From: Trichoplax sp. H2
Lineage: Eukaryota; Placozoa; Uniplacotomia; Trichoplacea
Direction: 5' to 3'
Length of the DNA stretch: 64,000 nt
Assembly: GCA_003344405.1 (NCBI GenBank)
Contig: NOWV01000014.1
Location: 186,001 to 250,000 of the forward strand
This document shows, piece by piece, positions 1 through 15,000 of the stretch. The notes beneath the pieces were generated by a model, which saw only the letters and a program-made list of their open reading frames with translations, ran no database searches and had not been told where the DNA came from. Within the stretch, counting starts at the first letter, position 1; every line of letters starts with the position of its first letter. The position numbers were made by a program, and so were the translations under genes.

Positions 1-3000
1 ATCGTCCATGAATTGCAAAAATTCTTGCATTTCAGTTAATGTTTGCAGAGATTGTAGTTTGGATGCACGACTATACAATAAAGTACTATCCAACGCAGAC
101 CAATCCTAATATAAGATATGAAAAGTCTACAGTTAAATATATGACCTAAAATACTAGTAAAGGCATCATATGCCGTATACACAAAGTAAGGTAACAAATA
201 ACAGTAACACAGCCAATCAAATATAATAAATTAAAAGATATTGCATAAGCATAACTAAATAAATTAATTGCACAGTCATGATCGCCATAGAATTTAGAAT
301 ACAGCCCATGATCACAGTAATATTATAATTCTAGCTATACTGATAGCAAAGAAATGTGCAAATATAAGACAAGCCAGATTTAACGATTAATTGGGCTTAG
401 TTCCATGCTGGTCAGCAATGAAATTAGATTATAATCAGACCTGCAAAAATTTCTGTATTGAGAAATCTAGGTAATAACGAGCACGATCGTACTTCTCCAA
501 TAGAACATGGATTAGAGCAAGACAATCGCAATGGCGATTCTAAAAATGGGAAGCAAAGCATAAGGTATAAGTTTCTAGTAACATTGTGCCAATTGTATCC
601 AGCAAATAAAAGATTTACACTTAACACAAATCAATTATTAAAATCTCTTTCCAAAGCCATTTTATTATCCGTTCTAATTACCTCTAAAACTGAGAGATGT
701 TCGTCATTAGCAAGTGATTTGTTTAGATACTGAATAAAATCATCACTTCCAGCTAGGTCATTTTCGCACATGACCTTGGCCTTACTTTTCAAAAATAAGG
801 GCAAATAATTCTCCTGATACAGATAAAATATTGTCTTTAGTTATTAAGAATCTTAATACCTTAATATTTTTATAGGTAAAAAATCAAACATCCTAAATAA
901 AACTTTAAATATAGAGCGAGTATCAATACCTGATAGTAATTATCTTCCCATATTTTATCAAATGATGGTGGATCATTGTTATCAACGTTAACTAGCGACA
1001 GATATTCTAATTTATCCCACTGTGTCAAGTTATATAAGCACTGCATGATGAAATATAAGAGCAAAGACCATTAAGAAATTAGTCGAATTTATATGTACAT
1101 CTATGGATATGAGATAATGATAAAAATTTAACCTACTTCTAATCGAGAGATCTCCCATAGATCTTCTTCCTCCGCCTGTGGTTCACCGTCGGGCCAACTT
1201 GAACAATCCATAGCCTATCCATCAGAATGTTTTATTAAGATACTAGTTAAAACAGTATAGTCAGTTTACCGTATTAGGAATAATTCACTGGAGCGCTACA
1301 TTTCAAAACGTCGCCCCATAAAGCTCCAATATGACCACCTCAATTATTATGCACAGACGTTACCTGATTGTAGTATTTCACAGCCGCTGCATAATCATGA
1401 CGTGATTCCGCTTCTAAGGCTCGTTGAGTAATGTCTTTAGTGCCTAAATGTCCGCTAAATATGCCACGCAATACATCATAATATCCAATAGATTTGTATA
1501 ATTTGGATAATTCAATCCAATTACTCGTGGCTTCTGAGGCGCTTGACGTTTTAATACGCTTCGACGGAGGTTCCTCAGTATCTAGATGCATAATTTGCTT
1601 CTCCAAAAGTAAAATACCTTCCAATAATAAATATTGCAGCGTTAGACTTCATTCAATATTTCAAAATTTAACTCTCCTATTTATAAAAAGGCTCTTTTCA
1701 GCTAAAATTTTATACAGTACCTATTGGTTGCTGTGAACTAGCTAAGCTAGCTACGCTAGCAAAACTACTTTGAATTGATAGTTCTTTTTGCTGATAACAA
1801 ATATCCTAATACAGCAATAAAATACATACAGTAGAAATAAATAAGGCGGTTCACCTTGTGAGCTTGTGTGAGTTTATTGCAGTACAGTATTATCAGAAAC
1901 CGTAAGTAACTTACCTGAACACAGGCTATCAACGGAGGAAAGTAATGTTTCGACTTTTTGACAATATTACTAAGAGAAGCTTTAATTTCCGCTTTTGTCT
2001 CTGCAGCATCCTCATCGTTAAAGTTTTCTTCAATTTGAGAAAATATCCCATGGAATAGAGAAGCAAACAGCATACGCGCAATGGTGTTGTCAAGCTTTCT
2101 CACAATAAAAATGTCATAATAAAATTAGAAAACTGTCAATTCCAATTGCTAACGTTACATTTACTATAAAATCGCGATCAAGCTCTAGCTATAGAAATCT
2201 TAGTAGCTATACAGGGCTACCATTCCTTCTCATCAAACAACACTACATAATGTACTCAACTAATCTTAGATTATATTCCCGAGTTTTAAAGTACATACCG
2301 TAAATTAGGACTGTTAGAACCCGTGCATATACCTACTAGATCGTTTACACTTAAATTAACATAACGGTAATTTTGATCGAGATAACAAACCTGAGCAAGA
2401 GCTTGAAATGGCGCAATTAATTCAGAATGCTTTATTTGAATATCTGGCAACTCTCCATCACGATATTTTCGGTACATAACAACCTTATTTTCGCGTGCAA
2501 TCTTCTGTTGCTTTAGAATTTCCTACGCAGTCAAAAGGATAAAATCCTATCTAATCTAGTTGCTTTAAATTTTTACTTATAAATGGATTGGACAATATAT
2601 ATCTGTCATACAGTCATTCTTACCTCACGAAGTTGCTTTTTTCTTCGCTCCCGCTTAGCATAGAAGGCGTTATTTGCCATCTCACTTTTAATATATCTTC
2701 GCCTTAAATGATTTAAACTGGATGAAGGCTGGGAAACCGCTAAAGTTATGCGCGGAAAATTAAAATAGAACTTTAAGTATCGTTGCGTATTATCAACAGT
2801 GAAACGAGAGATGCTGTTTAAAAGTATTTTTTACTTGTAGATTAATTCAATTAATACTTACATTGCGATTGTGGTTGTGATGCAGTTTCACTTGATAGTT
2901 TTTGCTGGCCGAAATCTTTACTCAATGGTTTCATTTGCAAAGGCCTTTGACGAGGACTTTTTGAACTCAGAAATAGTAGTGTACTCGAAGTTTCAGAACT

Positions 3001-6000
3001 AGTTGATGATAATGACTGCTGCAGGAACGCAGCGTAAGACTGGATACTTTTATCAACACTTGACGGGTCAAGCCAATTACGTGCATCAGTGTCTTGTGTA
3101 GGTGTAAACTGCAAATTCGTACTTTGTGTAGCACGCAACAGATGTTCATCGGTGGAACTACTACCACTAAGTGAAAATGATGCCATGGATCCTTGCGACC
3201 CTAACTGAGTTGCAGCAAATAGTGGCGTCATCATGGCATGACGATATTGCCATGAGTAGTTGACATTGTAATCCTATCAAGGGAAAAATTATATAAGATA
3301 TTTAGTTACCCAACCGATTAGTACATTGTAGATTGAATTACCAGGATGTATCTACATATTTGTATAGCTTACATGAAATTTGCATTCAGACAATGGATGA
3401 TCAAAAATTGATAATTTATAATCAGGACTGCGCGAGGTAAGTTCCAGTATTAAATTAGTTGAATAAGACAAAAACTATATGATCCAAAGAGAAGTTTTAA
3501 GGTTTATGAGAGAAAAATTACGTTAGCTATTCACTAATGAGCCATGTATTGAGCTTAAAATGACCTCTGATTCGGCATTAGGAGAGTACAGTGCATACAG
3601 TACGGAACTTAACCTTTCCAAAGTTCCGCTAGGTAAACGATTATTATTACTCCAAAAGTTAATAAGTTGTAACCTGTTCGTAAAAGGAAATTCAGTAGCA
3701 GTAATAATTAATCCAGCAGTTTAGAATAGAATAAAAATGACAAATTACGCGAAAAAAGGAATCATTACTCAGGTACCTATTCTCTTCCGAGCTATCGTTT
3801 AATCCTTGAAGCAACTGATCTTTGCAAAAATTGATTAGTTGTTTCGTCTCATCATTCTTGTCAATTTCCTGCCTAAATTTTATTTAGAAGATATACAAGC
3901 TCTCTTATATAAAATGTTACGAAATTAAAATAACAGTCGTATTTATATTCCAGTGTTACTTTGCAATTTCAAAGTACAAACCTAAAGGTATCATAGATCC
4001 ACATAAAAATTCCATACATCTTCTGCCGACACGCGGCACTAGGATTTGTTTTAAAAGTTGCGACCAATTCCGCCAAATATAAAATTTGAGATATATCCAA
4101 ATTTTTCAACATTGCTCGAACTAAGTCCAAGGAAACTTGCTGTTTTGATTCATCCCTACAGATAAATTTGTTGCCATGAAAAGGACACATAGGCAATAAT
4201 CTGCTTTCAACTGATAAATTTGACAGCTTCAACAGTAAATGCAATATTTGTCTCTTACATAACAAAAGACGGATGAAGTCTAAATTACCTATGCAATAAC
4301 ATATCTTTTAATCCCTTATTTCTCAATTCGGTATATAACTCTTTAATATGATCAGCACGCGCTAGTATAATTTCTAAGCATTTCGTTTTAAATTCGCCAT
4401 ACAAGGACGGCATTAAGAATAATACTTTATTGACAAATCTATTTGTGATAGGAAAATAACAGATGGTATATCTTGCAATTAGAAATAAACGATAAATATC
4501 TTATGTAAAGAAAAGAGAAATATAACCATCATAAAGAAACTTTGCATACTAAAGAATCAATAACTTTAAGTGTATAGTGTACCTATCGGCTATAATTGGA
4601 TAATGTAATTGCACACGATATAGACATAATATAAATCTTGCCACATCCATACGACCAGCCGATACCATCGACGATAGATGTTGGGTCACATAATCAAATA
4701 TAGGACCTTCAGTTTCCTTTTTATAGCAAAGCAAAAGCCATTGTTATCAGAATAATAACAACGATGAATTAGAGTTTCAATAAATTTCGTTTTTATTTTG
4801 ACGATTTTATATGCATTACAAGAAATGCCATCGATAGGGATATATATTTTACCTTTTTAACGCTAGCAAGATGCTTCATTATCATGCCTAATACTTCAGC
4901 AACAGCTTCATAAACCTCTTTGTATTTGAACTGTAAATTTTCTGCTAATGCTCTGTAATATCTAATAAATTATTTCTTAACTCGATTAATTCATCTTCCA
5001 CAATGGTTCGAAATTGAACACAGTTCATATTGACAATTTTTACTCACAACATTTCATCAACTTCAACATCGTAACGATATGGTGATAATCCGTTAGCGAC
5101 GACAAGGCCAAGGCACTGAATACCCGTTGAATTGTCTTTCTTATCCTTATCGGGGTTACTAAAATTCTTATATATAATCCTTATTCCAAAATAAAAGCGA
5201 TTTCTTAACGATATAGATATTAAAAATAAAAATAGACTGCGGTAAAATACCGATAAGGAATTTCAATGTGATTCTTCCATAATTCAACAGCGGTTTTAAT
5301 TATTTCAATATTGTTTCGTAGTACACTCCGATTGGGATAGAATGCATTTCTCATCAGAAATTCCATCAGTCGATTAGCTTGTAAAATTTCGTCAACGTCC
5401 TATCAATTATATATTATTTCGTGTTTAGCAAGCAAGTTTACTAAATTATGCCAGTCATGGCAACTTAAGAATCAAAAACAAACAGGTTATATGCAAATCT
5501 TTCAACAAAATACTTAGACATAATACCTTAGGGATAGCAACATCGGCCCATGAAAGCAAAATAATCATCAGATCGACAATAAAGTAATGGATTCCATCCG
5601 ATTCCTTTCCTTCGACAATCAATTGTATCAGTGGTACTAGCCAAAATTTTGCATATGGTCTAAAAATCTAATTGAAAATTCACTTCATCAACAGTAGTTT
5701 ACTTAAAATGCTGTGATGAATAACCGGTTATTCGGTCAATAAAACGAACCTTTGGTCGATTAATAATCAATTTGGCAATAAATAATTTAATGTTGCGATT
5801 TGTGGTATGATCGCTAGCTTTTTTTCGTAATGCAACCATCCATGATGGCATTTCACTAGGAGTAGTATCCTAGATTCAAATTACACAAATTGATGTATGT
5901 AAGAAGTAGGATTAGTCCAAATGTATCAGAATTATAATTTACATTAATTACTACTACTGCAATATAATTCACAACAGAATAAAGCAAATAAAGTCCGCAT

Positions 6001-9000
6001 ATGTTACACATCAAGACTAGATAACGACTAAATGTTTAATTCGGTTCCAGTTCGGATATTGATGTAGAAAATCCAGAAGTAATCGCTACCAAAGATACTG
6101 CTCACTGTCCGTAAATGAAAATTATAACATGTTACCTTTTCAATCGCAGGATTAATTTTGTTGACAGCCATATGATCAAGGAGGGTTAATAAAGCCTCCA
6201 TACATTCATGCTTATTCAAATCATCTAGTTCTAGCTCTTCATCAGCGAACTTATTTATAATTGTCTTAGCCTGAAACGAATTAATGATGATAATTTTTAA
6301 CGTGAATCAAGCTATAACGGTAACAATTTAAAGTGAAATTACAGTATATTAATAAAAGTGAAACCTTTTCACTATCTCCGGTTTCACGAGTAGGAATTTG
6401 TTTGATTGAATTATTCTCCGAATACCCCTTAAAATTATGGAAAAAGCAGCATTAAAATCTTTACATGACGAAACTAGCAATCCTAAAAAAGTTCCTTAAC
6501 ATGATATCAATCTCAAAATCCTACCTGAACAGTAGAACTATTAAAATCAAATTGACTAATTTCTTCATTCAGCGAACTATCAGCCAGATATTGGGACGAC
6601 AAATGATAACTTGGAGCCACTATAGGTCATAGATTATCAACACATTCAAACGTAAATTTAATCAGTCATAGTCCACAATATTTCTATTTTTATGTGCCAA
6701 AAAATAGGTACAATAACTCCTACTTGCAATGCCTGAATCGGCTTCATCTGCCGATTCACTAGAAACTGAAGAGCGCGATTGTTCTCGTAGCGACCTGAAA
6801 GTTGTCTTTTGCTTATCTTGATACTATATATGACATTGAACACTCTTAACTAATTGGCTTGGTTCCAATTATGTGAACTAAATATCTCGTATATTCAATA
6901 TTGATAATTGCATGTCAAAGTCTTACCGATAACTCAATTTCGAAGGCATATTCTCTTTCCATATCAATCAGATTCTCCCATAAAAATTGTTTCTAATAAG
7001 AACAAAATTGTACAATATTTTATTAACCACAATAACTTATTCTAAGTGAACACAATACACTCATTACTTTATAGTAGGAAATTTACTAACCCTTGCCACA
7101 TTTTCGGTAAAAAGGAAAACGGTATAAAATTTCATTTCCGTTTGCGTTGACGATATCACAGAAATCAGAGCATTATAAGCTGCACAGCAACACTGCCGAT
7201 GAAGTTCAACTGATCTAGTTTCACCACGTAAATCATCACTCTTACAAGCGTGAGCTGCCCTAGTAATGATAATACAATGATCTCTGAGTTACAATCATAA
7301 CTTGCGATTTACTGAGTGCGATGCATGATAATTTATGCATGCTTTATGATATTAGTAACAATTTTTGATATATAACAAAACGAATATGCGATTTTCAGTG
7401 CTAAATCAACTAACTTTGTAATCGATTTCGTAATTTCTTTGCCATCTTCGGTTGGACGTCCAGTATAAGCTTTCACAATCGATGACTCTGCTGTATTAAC
7501 GTCTTGCTTGGATAATTTACTGTACATGAGTTTCATCAACTTGTACGAGCCTAACTTTGATATCAATTGATTTTCTAGATCTGCGGTCTGTATGGTGAAT
7601 GAATGTGAGATAAAAAATACATATTCTAGCAAAACAAATCTAGTATCTACCATATCTAATGTACGCAACGATACACGTATCTTAAAAATAAATATAACTC
7701 ACCTTAACTAATTTTGTTTCAATAATATCCATTATTTCTTTGATGTGACTAACATAGAAATCTTTAGTAATCTTCAGGCTTGCTTTTTGCAGCATTGGCA
7801 AACAAACGCGCTCAATGGCAGCTCTTCTAATATCAGGTCGATAACTTTTATCATCGACAAACATCTTAAAAGGAACATCGAGTGCACCCAAAGCATCTTT
7901 CGGTATTAAACTATTGTATCGGGAATTCAATTACCAGGTTAGTCGCTCGCTATATTAAACAACATTTAAAAAAGTCCTCATTCAGTACCTACGAGAACTT
8001 ACCTACTAATAAAAAGAAGTAACGATTTTTGAATTTGTTCCTCATATGCGTGCTTTTTTTCACGACACATTACGCTAATAAGAACTTCCAGCAGCATTAA
8101 ATTACCAGATTTGATCAAATTTGCTAATAGCTGTTATAACGAAGCAACCAGAAGAATAACTATTTTTAACCGTCTAACATCGCTCGTATTTCAGCGAAAC
8201 AATATTGGCTAAGAGGTAGTTACCTTGTCAATACAAGCGACATAGTCGTTATAATCGGGGCTACCAACTACAAATTCAGCTGATTTTAACGGGAACTTAT
8301 CAACAATCATTCGATCCAAATGCTCACTAAAAGTATTATTCCCAGATATAAATGAGCAAAATAGCCTAATGTATAAAAGCTAGTATATTCTGTATATCAG
8401 AAACTTATATCTGCGTAAAGTTAAACTGACCGTAACTCGCGAATCCTTTTATCACTAGATACAAGAAAGAAATGTAGCAGATCTAGCACATATTTCTACG
8501 AATTTGACAAGAAATATACAGAAACGTAGCATTAATCACATGATGGCGCTCAGAAAATGTTAATTTATAAGCTATATACTGGTTAAACCAACTTTAAACG
8601 CCAAACTGGTTGATGTACCAGACAGGAGCGATAAAAAGAAATTGAAAACTGTCTCAAATGATGAATCATTACTTTGAGTTGCAAACTAGAAATGAATAAT
8701 AAGAGTAGCATGTTGTGGCATTAGTAGAGCAATTAACTTTAACTGGCCTAAAGAATGCGCATATAAATAAATGAAGTAGTCTTAATGAGTATAATGTCGG
8801 TATTGATGACGATCCCTTGCATTCCATTTGCCAACTATCTATAAAAATATCCTAAAAATGTACCTGAGGATCCAGAGTTAAGCATTTGTTGAGTATATTA
8901 ACAGATATTTGCAGCAAGTCCTGAGCATCAGGTGTCAACCACCAACACTTTAACGAATTCCACGAAGATAGTATCTTTTTAGAGATATGGATCCCTTTGC

Positions 9001-12000
9001 TGAAAGAGGTATAAATTCGTTAATGCAGAAGTGTTCAAAAATCTTCAGTTATGTGATAACGTGATGAACTGTCAATGCTAACGAAATGAACCTGTCACAA
9101 ACCTTTGGCGTAAACCTCTGTCACGCAGTATGAAATCTAATAATCCAGATAATATCCCAGATATCTGACAGATTCCAACAGAAGTAGTAATCATTTGAAA
9201 TTTTTTTAATTTATATGCATAATAAAACAACAAAATAAAGTACAAAATATTACCATGAATGATTTACTAGCAGCCAAATCGAGTATCATAGGCAAACACC
9301 GGTTAGATACTTTCGCCAGGAAAGCATTAATATTACTGTTAAATGTATAATACAGCGTCATTCCAAGAGTTGCTGTTGCGCTATTGCTATCTAGAGATCA
9401 TAGATCATAAATAGAAGTGCTGATATCAAGTAACTAATATTACATCCTGATATCTCTCCATAGTCTCACTGCCCTTGTAATCTGTAACAGTACATACTTG
9501 TCATTAACTATCTAACTGTAAAAATACTGTAATCTTACGGACTGATATTAGCTAAAGAATATCATTGTAAGCATATGCATCGATCGTATCAAATCTGATC
9601 AAATTAATTGTATATGTATAGAAATCCTTTTAAATTACCTCCATATAATTTTGTTTCATCCAACAAATATCTAAAGAATATATCGATTGTTTCATTCAAT
9701 TCGAAAGCTAAATCAAGTAACTCAGCAGCAACCTTTTGCTGCGCTGGAGATAATGCTGTTCGATCGCCGTTCATTTCACGCCCTCGAAAGCAGTCAACAA
9801 CAGATTTCATAATTTTTTCTATTAAATCCTTCTGCATATATCGAAATATCGAAAGCCTGGAATTAGCGCAATACTGACTACCTGTGCTAACTATTGGCAT
9901 TGCAGAAAATTAATGAAAACCCACATGGTCCGCAGGCGTAGTCTTCAGTATCCCCATTGTCAGCAATTGTTTATAGCCCTTAATTAAGAATGTTAACCGC
10001 TCGAAATCAATATTTAATTCGTTGTCTCGATCGAACCGTATGGGTAACAAGTCTGGTAAATTATAAGATCTAAAACAGATGGATAAGTTGAAGTCAAATC
10101 AAGGTCATAAAATCATACAGTAACTTTAAACATAAAAATAAAATATAAATAACGATCACAAATCTTAATTTAGTTGTTGTAACAATATACAATCACTTAA
10201 TATGCTCAAACCTGTTCCGAGATAACAATTCCTTTAATGTTATAATCATTAATTCCCTTTTATCTTTCGGTAATTTCATTTGAAATAATCCGCATACATC
10301 CTTCATCTAAAGAAGCAGTCGATATACAATTAACATATCTTTATTATAAAGTAATTAATACCAACTTCAATCATTAGAGTTTAACTAAACCTGTTGCGGG
10401 AGCTTTTCCAATACTTCTATATCCCCAACATTAAATCCCAATTGATGTGGTGTTAAAATGCAAAGAAAAATCATTTCGAATAAATTCTGGCTCCATATTT
10501 GGCGAGGTATGCCCTATATCATTGTTTATTAGATATTAGCGTAACGAAATTAAATAAAATTAACACAACGGATGTATAATATTGCGAAGTACCTCAATTA
10601 TTGAAGTCGGACTCATTTGTAGCAAGACAGCCAAAAAATTGATCAACCTAACAATAGTCGTACACTTGCACCTAAAGAGTGCAATATTATCATTTAAGCC
10701 TGTAAATCAATAAAAATATACAGTATTTATACAATCAATAATTGTTGGTTTAATTTACATATTATATTCTTCAATCTCTCGCGGTGTAAAAAGTTGCAAC
10801 GTTGATTTTGAATATAATAATTTAACGGTTTCATCCAATGAATGTAAGCATAATTTCGACAAGAAGAATTCAATTGAGCCAAATATTTTACAGGAACCAA
10901 GCTGTGCCTTATCTCCTATTTGGAATATAGATAACCATTAATTCGCAAATGGCTAGTCAAAATAATAGTATCATAGTTTAATCTCAGAAATAGTTTTAGC
11001 GTAAAAACCTATAATTTGTTCAGGAGACATCATTTTCTCGCTAAATACCCAAGAATAACAGTCTAAAGCGGCCAAAAAGTAATCATACCAATTCTTCATT
11101 GATCGCAAATTGAATGTATCACTTATATCCAAGGCAGTTTGGTATCTGCCAATTCCATATTTGCTACCGCCTCCCTCAAATCTGTTTAAAAATATAAGAA
11201 ACATATTATTCACGAGTTACATAATTCTATAAGGCCTACATATATTTTATTATAATTACGAATTTACAATTTGTTAATTCATGCTAAGCTTACCGTGTAA
11301 TAAAGAACGTAACACTACTACTCCCAATAATTGTTTTAACCCAATCTTGAATCGTAGATACGCCTAGATATGAACACCAAAATAATTTCATCACCTGCTA
11401 TAACATTCAGTCGTACAATTAAGTGATAATTATATAATAGTGAGTTCACATTACTGCACTTCACTCGTATACGTGTGTACATTAGTAATGGTGCTATCCC
11501 ACTTTTAGTAAAACTAATCGATATTAGTGTACTTTAGTAATAGAAATATGCTAGTTATGCAAAATATCAACGACTTATTTTGCATTTAATGATATTAAAA
11601 CGAAAGGAAGCAAAACCCTGTCACAGTATTGTCATGTTTGACAGGGTTCTCAAGACGTCAAGGTTATAATAAGTGTAGTAAATCATCTTTCAAGCGCACC
11701 GATATTATACGAGCACAGGCAAGTAGCTAAACTTAAGCTTTTCACTGAAAACTAAAAATTAAAGAAAAAGGCAATAGTCGACCTAATACCACCTAAAGTT
11801 AATGATAGGCATACAAATGCATTTCTAATATACGATGTGCGTTACAATAAAATTTATTTTTGGATAATTGATAAAGTCAATAACGTCAACGACAATTGCA
11901 TCGTTATAATAATTATATAATAATAATAGAAGGGTGGCATTCCAGCAAACAGAAATTTATTATACCTGATAACTGAGGAGCGAGGCCATAAACCAATTGC

Positions 12001-15000
12001 ATACATTGATGCCTGCAAGCTGTTTGTGGTCTACCACACTGCCGGACCAACCAGTTAACCACGTGATGAAGAGTAACTGTCTTAGTCATAAACCCACTAG
12101 AAATTTATAATAAATAAATCATTAATAGTAAAGCTAGCTCCAATTACTTATGTAGAAGTGAACGGTATATCATTATAAAGGAAACTGACGTAGGAGTTCG
12201 CCGATTTTTGCTCTCTTTGTTAAGCGTTGATGCTTTTGCTTTAATAATTCGTTCAATATGAGCTAAAGCTTTAGACAACTGTTCTTGTGTTCCTATAAGA
12301 ACCATGAGTAAACCGATAAAGACTTGAAACCATGATAATAAATAGAGCACAACATGATAACAAAATCATCACATTATAATTTACCAAGCGATTTCTCGTC
12401 TGTATGAGACAATGCCAGAGAATTAACATAATTGACTAAAATTTCAAATATAAATGTATCCACCAGTGTCGACTCTTCCCTATTTCAATAAACGTTTAAA
12501 TTTGTAATATATTGTAGGTTTTACGAATAGCATCATTTTCGCAAATATTTACTATTACCTGAGGACAACGTATATATTATTGAATGCCAAGGCTGCACCA
12601 AGGCGTTTAATGGCACTTGGATGAGAAGCTAGGCTATACAGACGCTTCAATAAGGATTTTGCATTGTTTGAGGTTTTCTCTTGTTGCTAAATATACATTA
12701 GATATTAATCAGTTTCTTGTACATCATACGAATCGGTCAAATTTGTTTATCCCTCTAACAAAGCCAGTAAATCCAATTATACACTATGAACTTATAATAT
12801 CGTACGAACGAATTCGCATCTCATTATGAAGAAAATGATATGTTTTTTGTTAAGATAAATATTTCTTATATTAACTTTCACTACAGGAGAAAGATATTGC
12901 TCTTTCCAATTTTTAAGATCGATTAGAAAGTAACTGCTAATGACTATAACATTACCCTTTCGTAATATAAATTTTTATATATAAAATTACATATGCAATG
13001 TAAATCAAATAGACTGTTAACGTAACACTCAAATAGCTACTACAACCTTTTTGGTAGTCTGTTTAATCGACCAGTGTAAATATTCTCGTAAAGATTTGGC
13101 ACAGAAATCTCTTAATGCGGAGTCAGTTGAATGAATGACACCATCCTTTAAGTTAATAATTTTAAAATTTTACGCATGTCTGATATTATACATAAATTTT
13201 ATCCATTTTAGCGATAATTTAAACATGCTTCTTAAGCGAGATTTTCAACATACTAATAACGCATTCAACAGAGCTATCGTCTCCACACTTTCGTAGTTAG
13301 AATTACCAGTGAACCAATGAATAAGTTGATATACCAGCGGTTGAAATAATTGTTGTGACACCTATTAAAAACATTTCGCTAATGAAGCCTTAATGTAGAT
13401 ACATGCGCATTAATACGTATCAAAACTACTAACCTGTTCTACATCGGACGCCAATGTTAAGATTGCAGGAAAGATTTTCTTGTATAAGTTACCATAATTA
13501 GTCTGTAACGAGTAAAATTTTACTTTAATCAAATTGTTTGGATTTCAATCCTTAAAATATGTCAAATATTATTGCTCGTTACCACAGATCCTGTCCCTCC
13601 AGGCTGTTGCGCTCCTCTTCCAATCATATACAAAACTAACGCATGCAATAACTCACAAGCAGCAATCTAATTCCAGAATTATATTTTATCGATCATTAAA
13701 CGTAATATTTGACTTAATCAAAATAGCGTAGCTTCATAGATAACTCTACTTACTTTTGTTTGGCGGTCACTAGAAGACGTCGCTAACTCGACCACACGTG
13801 GCAGGAATGGATCTATTTTAATGTATAGATATGCCTTAGCGAAAATAGATCTAAAATTTGTTCTAAAAACAAACTACAACGTTACCCAAATGAATAATTG
13901 GTTTCATATCTTGAAATGGGATTGCGAAAGGTAAACGTTTATGGTTGTCCCACGCAACAGCCTGAGATGATCCATCGTCATTACCTTTCCTTATGACCAG
14001 CGAATTAGTATTTCCACCTAAACGCCCAAGTAGCTGTACTATTCTCAAGCGTACTTGAGCTAGGGGTGAATCCTAATAAATATATGTTAACAATTCATCA
14101 AGAACTAAAATTACGCTCAAATAAAATTTCGTAGGAGATATACAGCCAAGTTAATTTTACTTTTGATCCACCAGTTGGGTTGACAACTTTAACAGGGAGT
14201 TTTTTAGCTTTACCAGTACGAGCCTTTAATGCTTTCGAGCTATCTTCAACTAACGTTTCAGTAGCTGCGCAGAAAAACATCATCAAAATATTTTAGTTAC
14301 ATGATTGATAGCACAGATGGTAAGTATTGCTGTTCAATGATTCAAACACACTAACTATCGTCCGCTGAAGATTTTAAATAATCATCAAAGCATGGCAAAA
14401 TATCTGAAAAATAAGGCCCTATTATATTTTGTGGAAGATCAGATGACCATCTTTCAAGGGCATCAATGGCTGCGTTAGCGAGTGGTAAATAACTTAATCC
14501 TATATTCATCGAGACCTGTATGCAACATTCATATACAGAAAAAAGGTAATCAACGAACGTATTTACTTACGCGTATTACTTAAGCGGAAATAAGAAATAT
14601 CTTTTTTTCAAGACTCTGTCTTAACCTTAATAGCAGGAATAATCAATGCCATGTCATCTTGAATTAATTGATAAGGCAACGCCAGAATCAAGGACAAGCA
14701 GGACACATGTAGATCATCTTTGTACTGTTTTAATCGAACTAAAACCTATGATATAAAATAGAGCAAAAAAATTATAACTGCTGTAACACTTAGGATAAGG
14801 ATATGTTTAAGCTGACCTCCTTGTAAAACTTGTAATAAAGCAAATAACATAAGTATTTATCGATGGATTCCGCCTCTGCTGCAGCATTAATTGTGCATTT
14901 GGTCACAGTTTCAATATTAAGATCCTAATAATAGAAAGCAAGGGCAATGTTAGATAATAAGATTTAAATTTGCAGCACTATCTTTATCTGTGAAGGTGAT

